Of a DNA stretch of 16,151 nt, positions 15,974 to 16,151 are shown one piece after another. The number at the start of each line of letters is the position of its first letter. The stretch's first letter is position 1. The stretch is from Phoronis ovalis (lineage: Eukaryota > Phoronida > Phoronidae). The translations under genes and the position numbers were made by a program. The stretch covers positions 5,654-21,804 of the forward strand of contig JAOXYB010095827.1 in the NCBI GenBank assembly GCA_028565635.1. The letters are read 5' to 3'. The notes beneath the pieces were generated by a model that was not told the DNA's origin, did not search any database, and saw nothing but the letters and a program-made list of their open reading frames with translations.

Positions 15974-16151
15974 GTATGTTCATAAATTTCTGATATTGCC
16001 TTTAACAGAAATTTGTCATTATGTTCAACTGATGCAGGCCTACCTAACCAGCGTAGACTCAAACCATCAATCCACATTCGCGGGCCTGTTTCCTACCATT
16101 CGAACCCATTTTCCGGGTTTCGCACCAAAATTCCTGCTACTCGAACCGTCA
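15974..16151. other. Start of next intron with a repeat fragment at the edge
   Basis: From about 16030 the base composition becomes clearly more GC-rich than other introns, with CpG-bearing motifs. TTCCTACCATTCGAACC (16090-16106) and TTCCTGCTACTCGAACC (16131-16147) are 14 of 17 identical, 41 bases apart. This looks like the edge of a dispersed repeat continuing outside the window. Confidence 0.5.

Noticed and set aside
16090-16151. tRNA gene on the minus strand because of GGTTCGA motifs
   Set aside because: No cloverleaf can be drawn within the window, and two such motifs 41 bases apart fit a repeat better than a tRNA.

Overview
This is a stretch of AT-rich metazoan nuclear DNA holding the middle part of one large intron-rich gene on the + strand. 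The gene encodes a PIEZO mechanically activated cation channel. I trace twenty coding exons between 1203 and 15973, all with GT donors and AG acceptors. Every intron phase is compatible across the chain, giving 2867 coding bases, or 955 codons plus two bases. A 24-base micro-exon at 1781-1804 may add eight residues. The gene runs off both ends of the window: the first exons (N-terminus and first two four-helix units) and the last ones (beam, last two units, anchor, cap, pore and C-terminus) are absent. The organism is probably a marine invertebrate, perhaps a lophotrochozoan such as a bivalve mollusc. That guess rests on protein divergence, base composition, introns of about 0.3-2 kb and the types of small DNA transposons present, not on any diagnostic marker.

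Layout: 1-1202 is the tail of an upstream intron, starting with a truncated TTAA-ended repeat. Exons A and B (1203-1277, 3491-3709) encode a charged cytosolic linker and the start of the first membrane helix seen here. Exons B-D form the four-helix unit equivalent to transmembrane helical unit (THU) 3 of vertebrate PIEZO1, exons F-H THU4, J-M THU5, M-P THU6 and Q-T THU7. That makes about 20 helices, TM9-TM28 in vertebrate numbering. Short, sequence-variable exons (E, I and part of P) encode the cytosolic linkers between units. Exon T stops just before the region that forms the lever-like beam in vertebrate channels.

The introns carry most of the non-coding structure. The A-B intron holds a TTAA-ended miniature element (1854-2094), a copy of which is cut by the window start, followed by a large imperfect foldback (arms about 2228-2447 and 2517-2725). 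The F-G intron holds a 453-bp hAT-like non-autonomous element (6715-7167) with an exact 8-bp target duplication and an internal degenerate minisatellite. The N-O intron holds an element bounded by a perfect 20-bp inverted repeat (11747-12181). A more GC-rich repeat fragment occupies the right edge (about 16030-16151). No RNA gene, CRISPR array or bacterial-type operon is present, and I saw no second protein-coding gene.

The exons work as one protein: one blade segment of the trimeric, propeller-shaped PIEZO channel, which bends with membrane tension to gate the pore. Pore, cap and beam are outside the window, so conduction properties cannot be judged. Comparisons with human PIEZO1 are from memory and were not computed.
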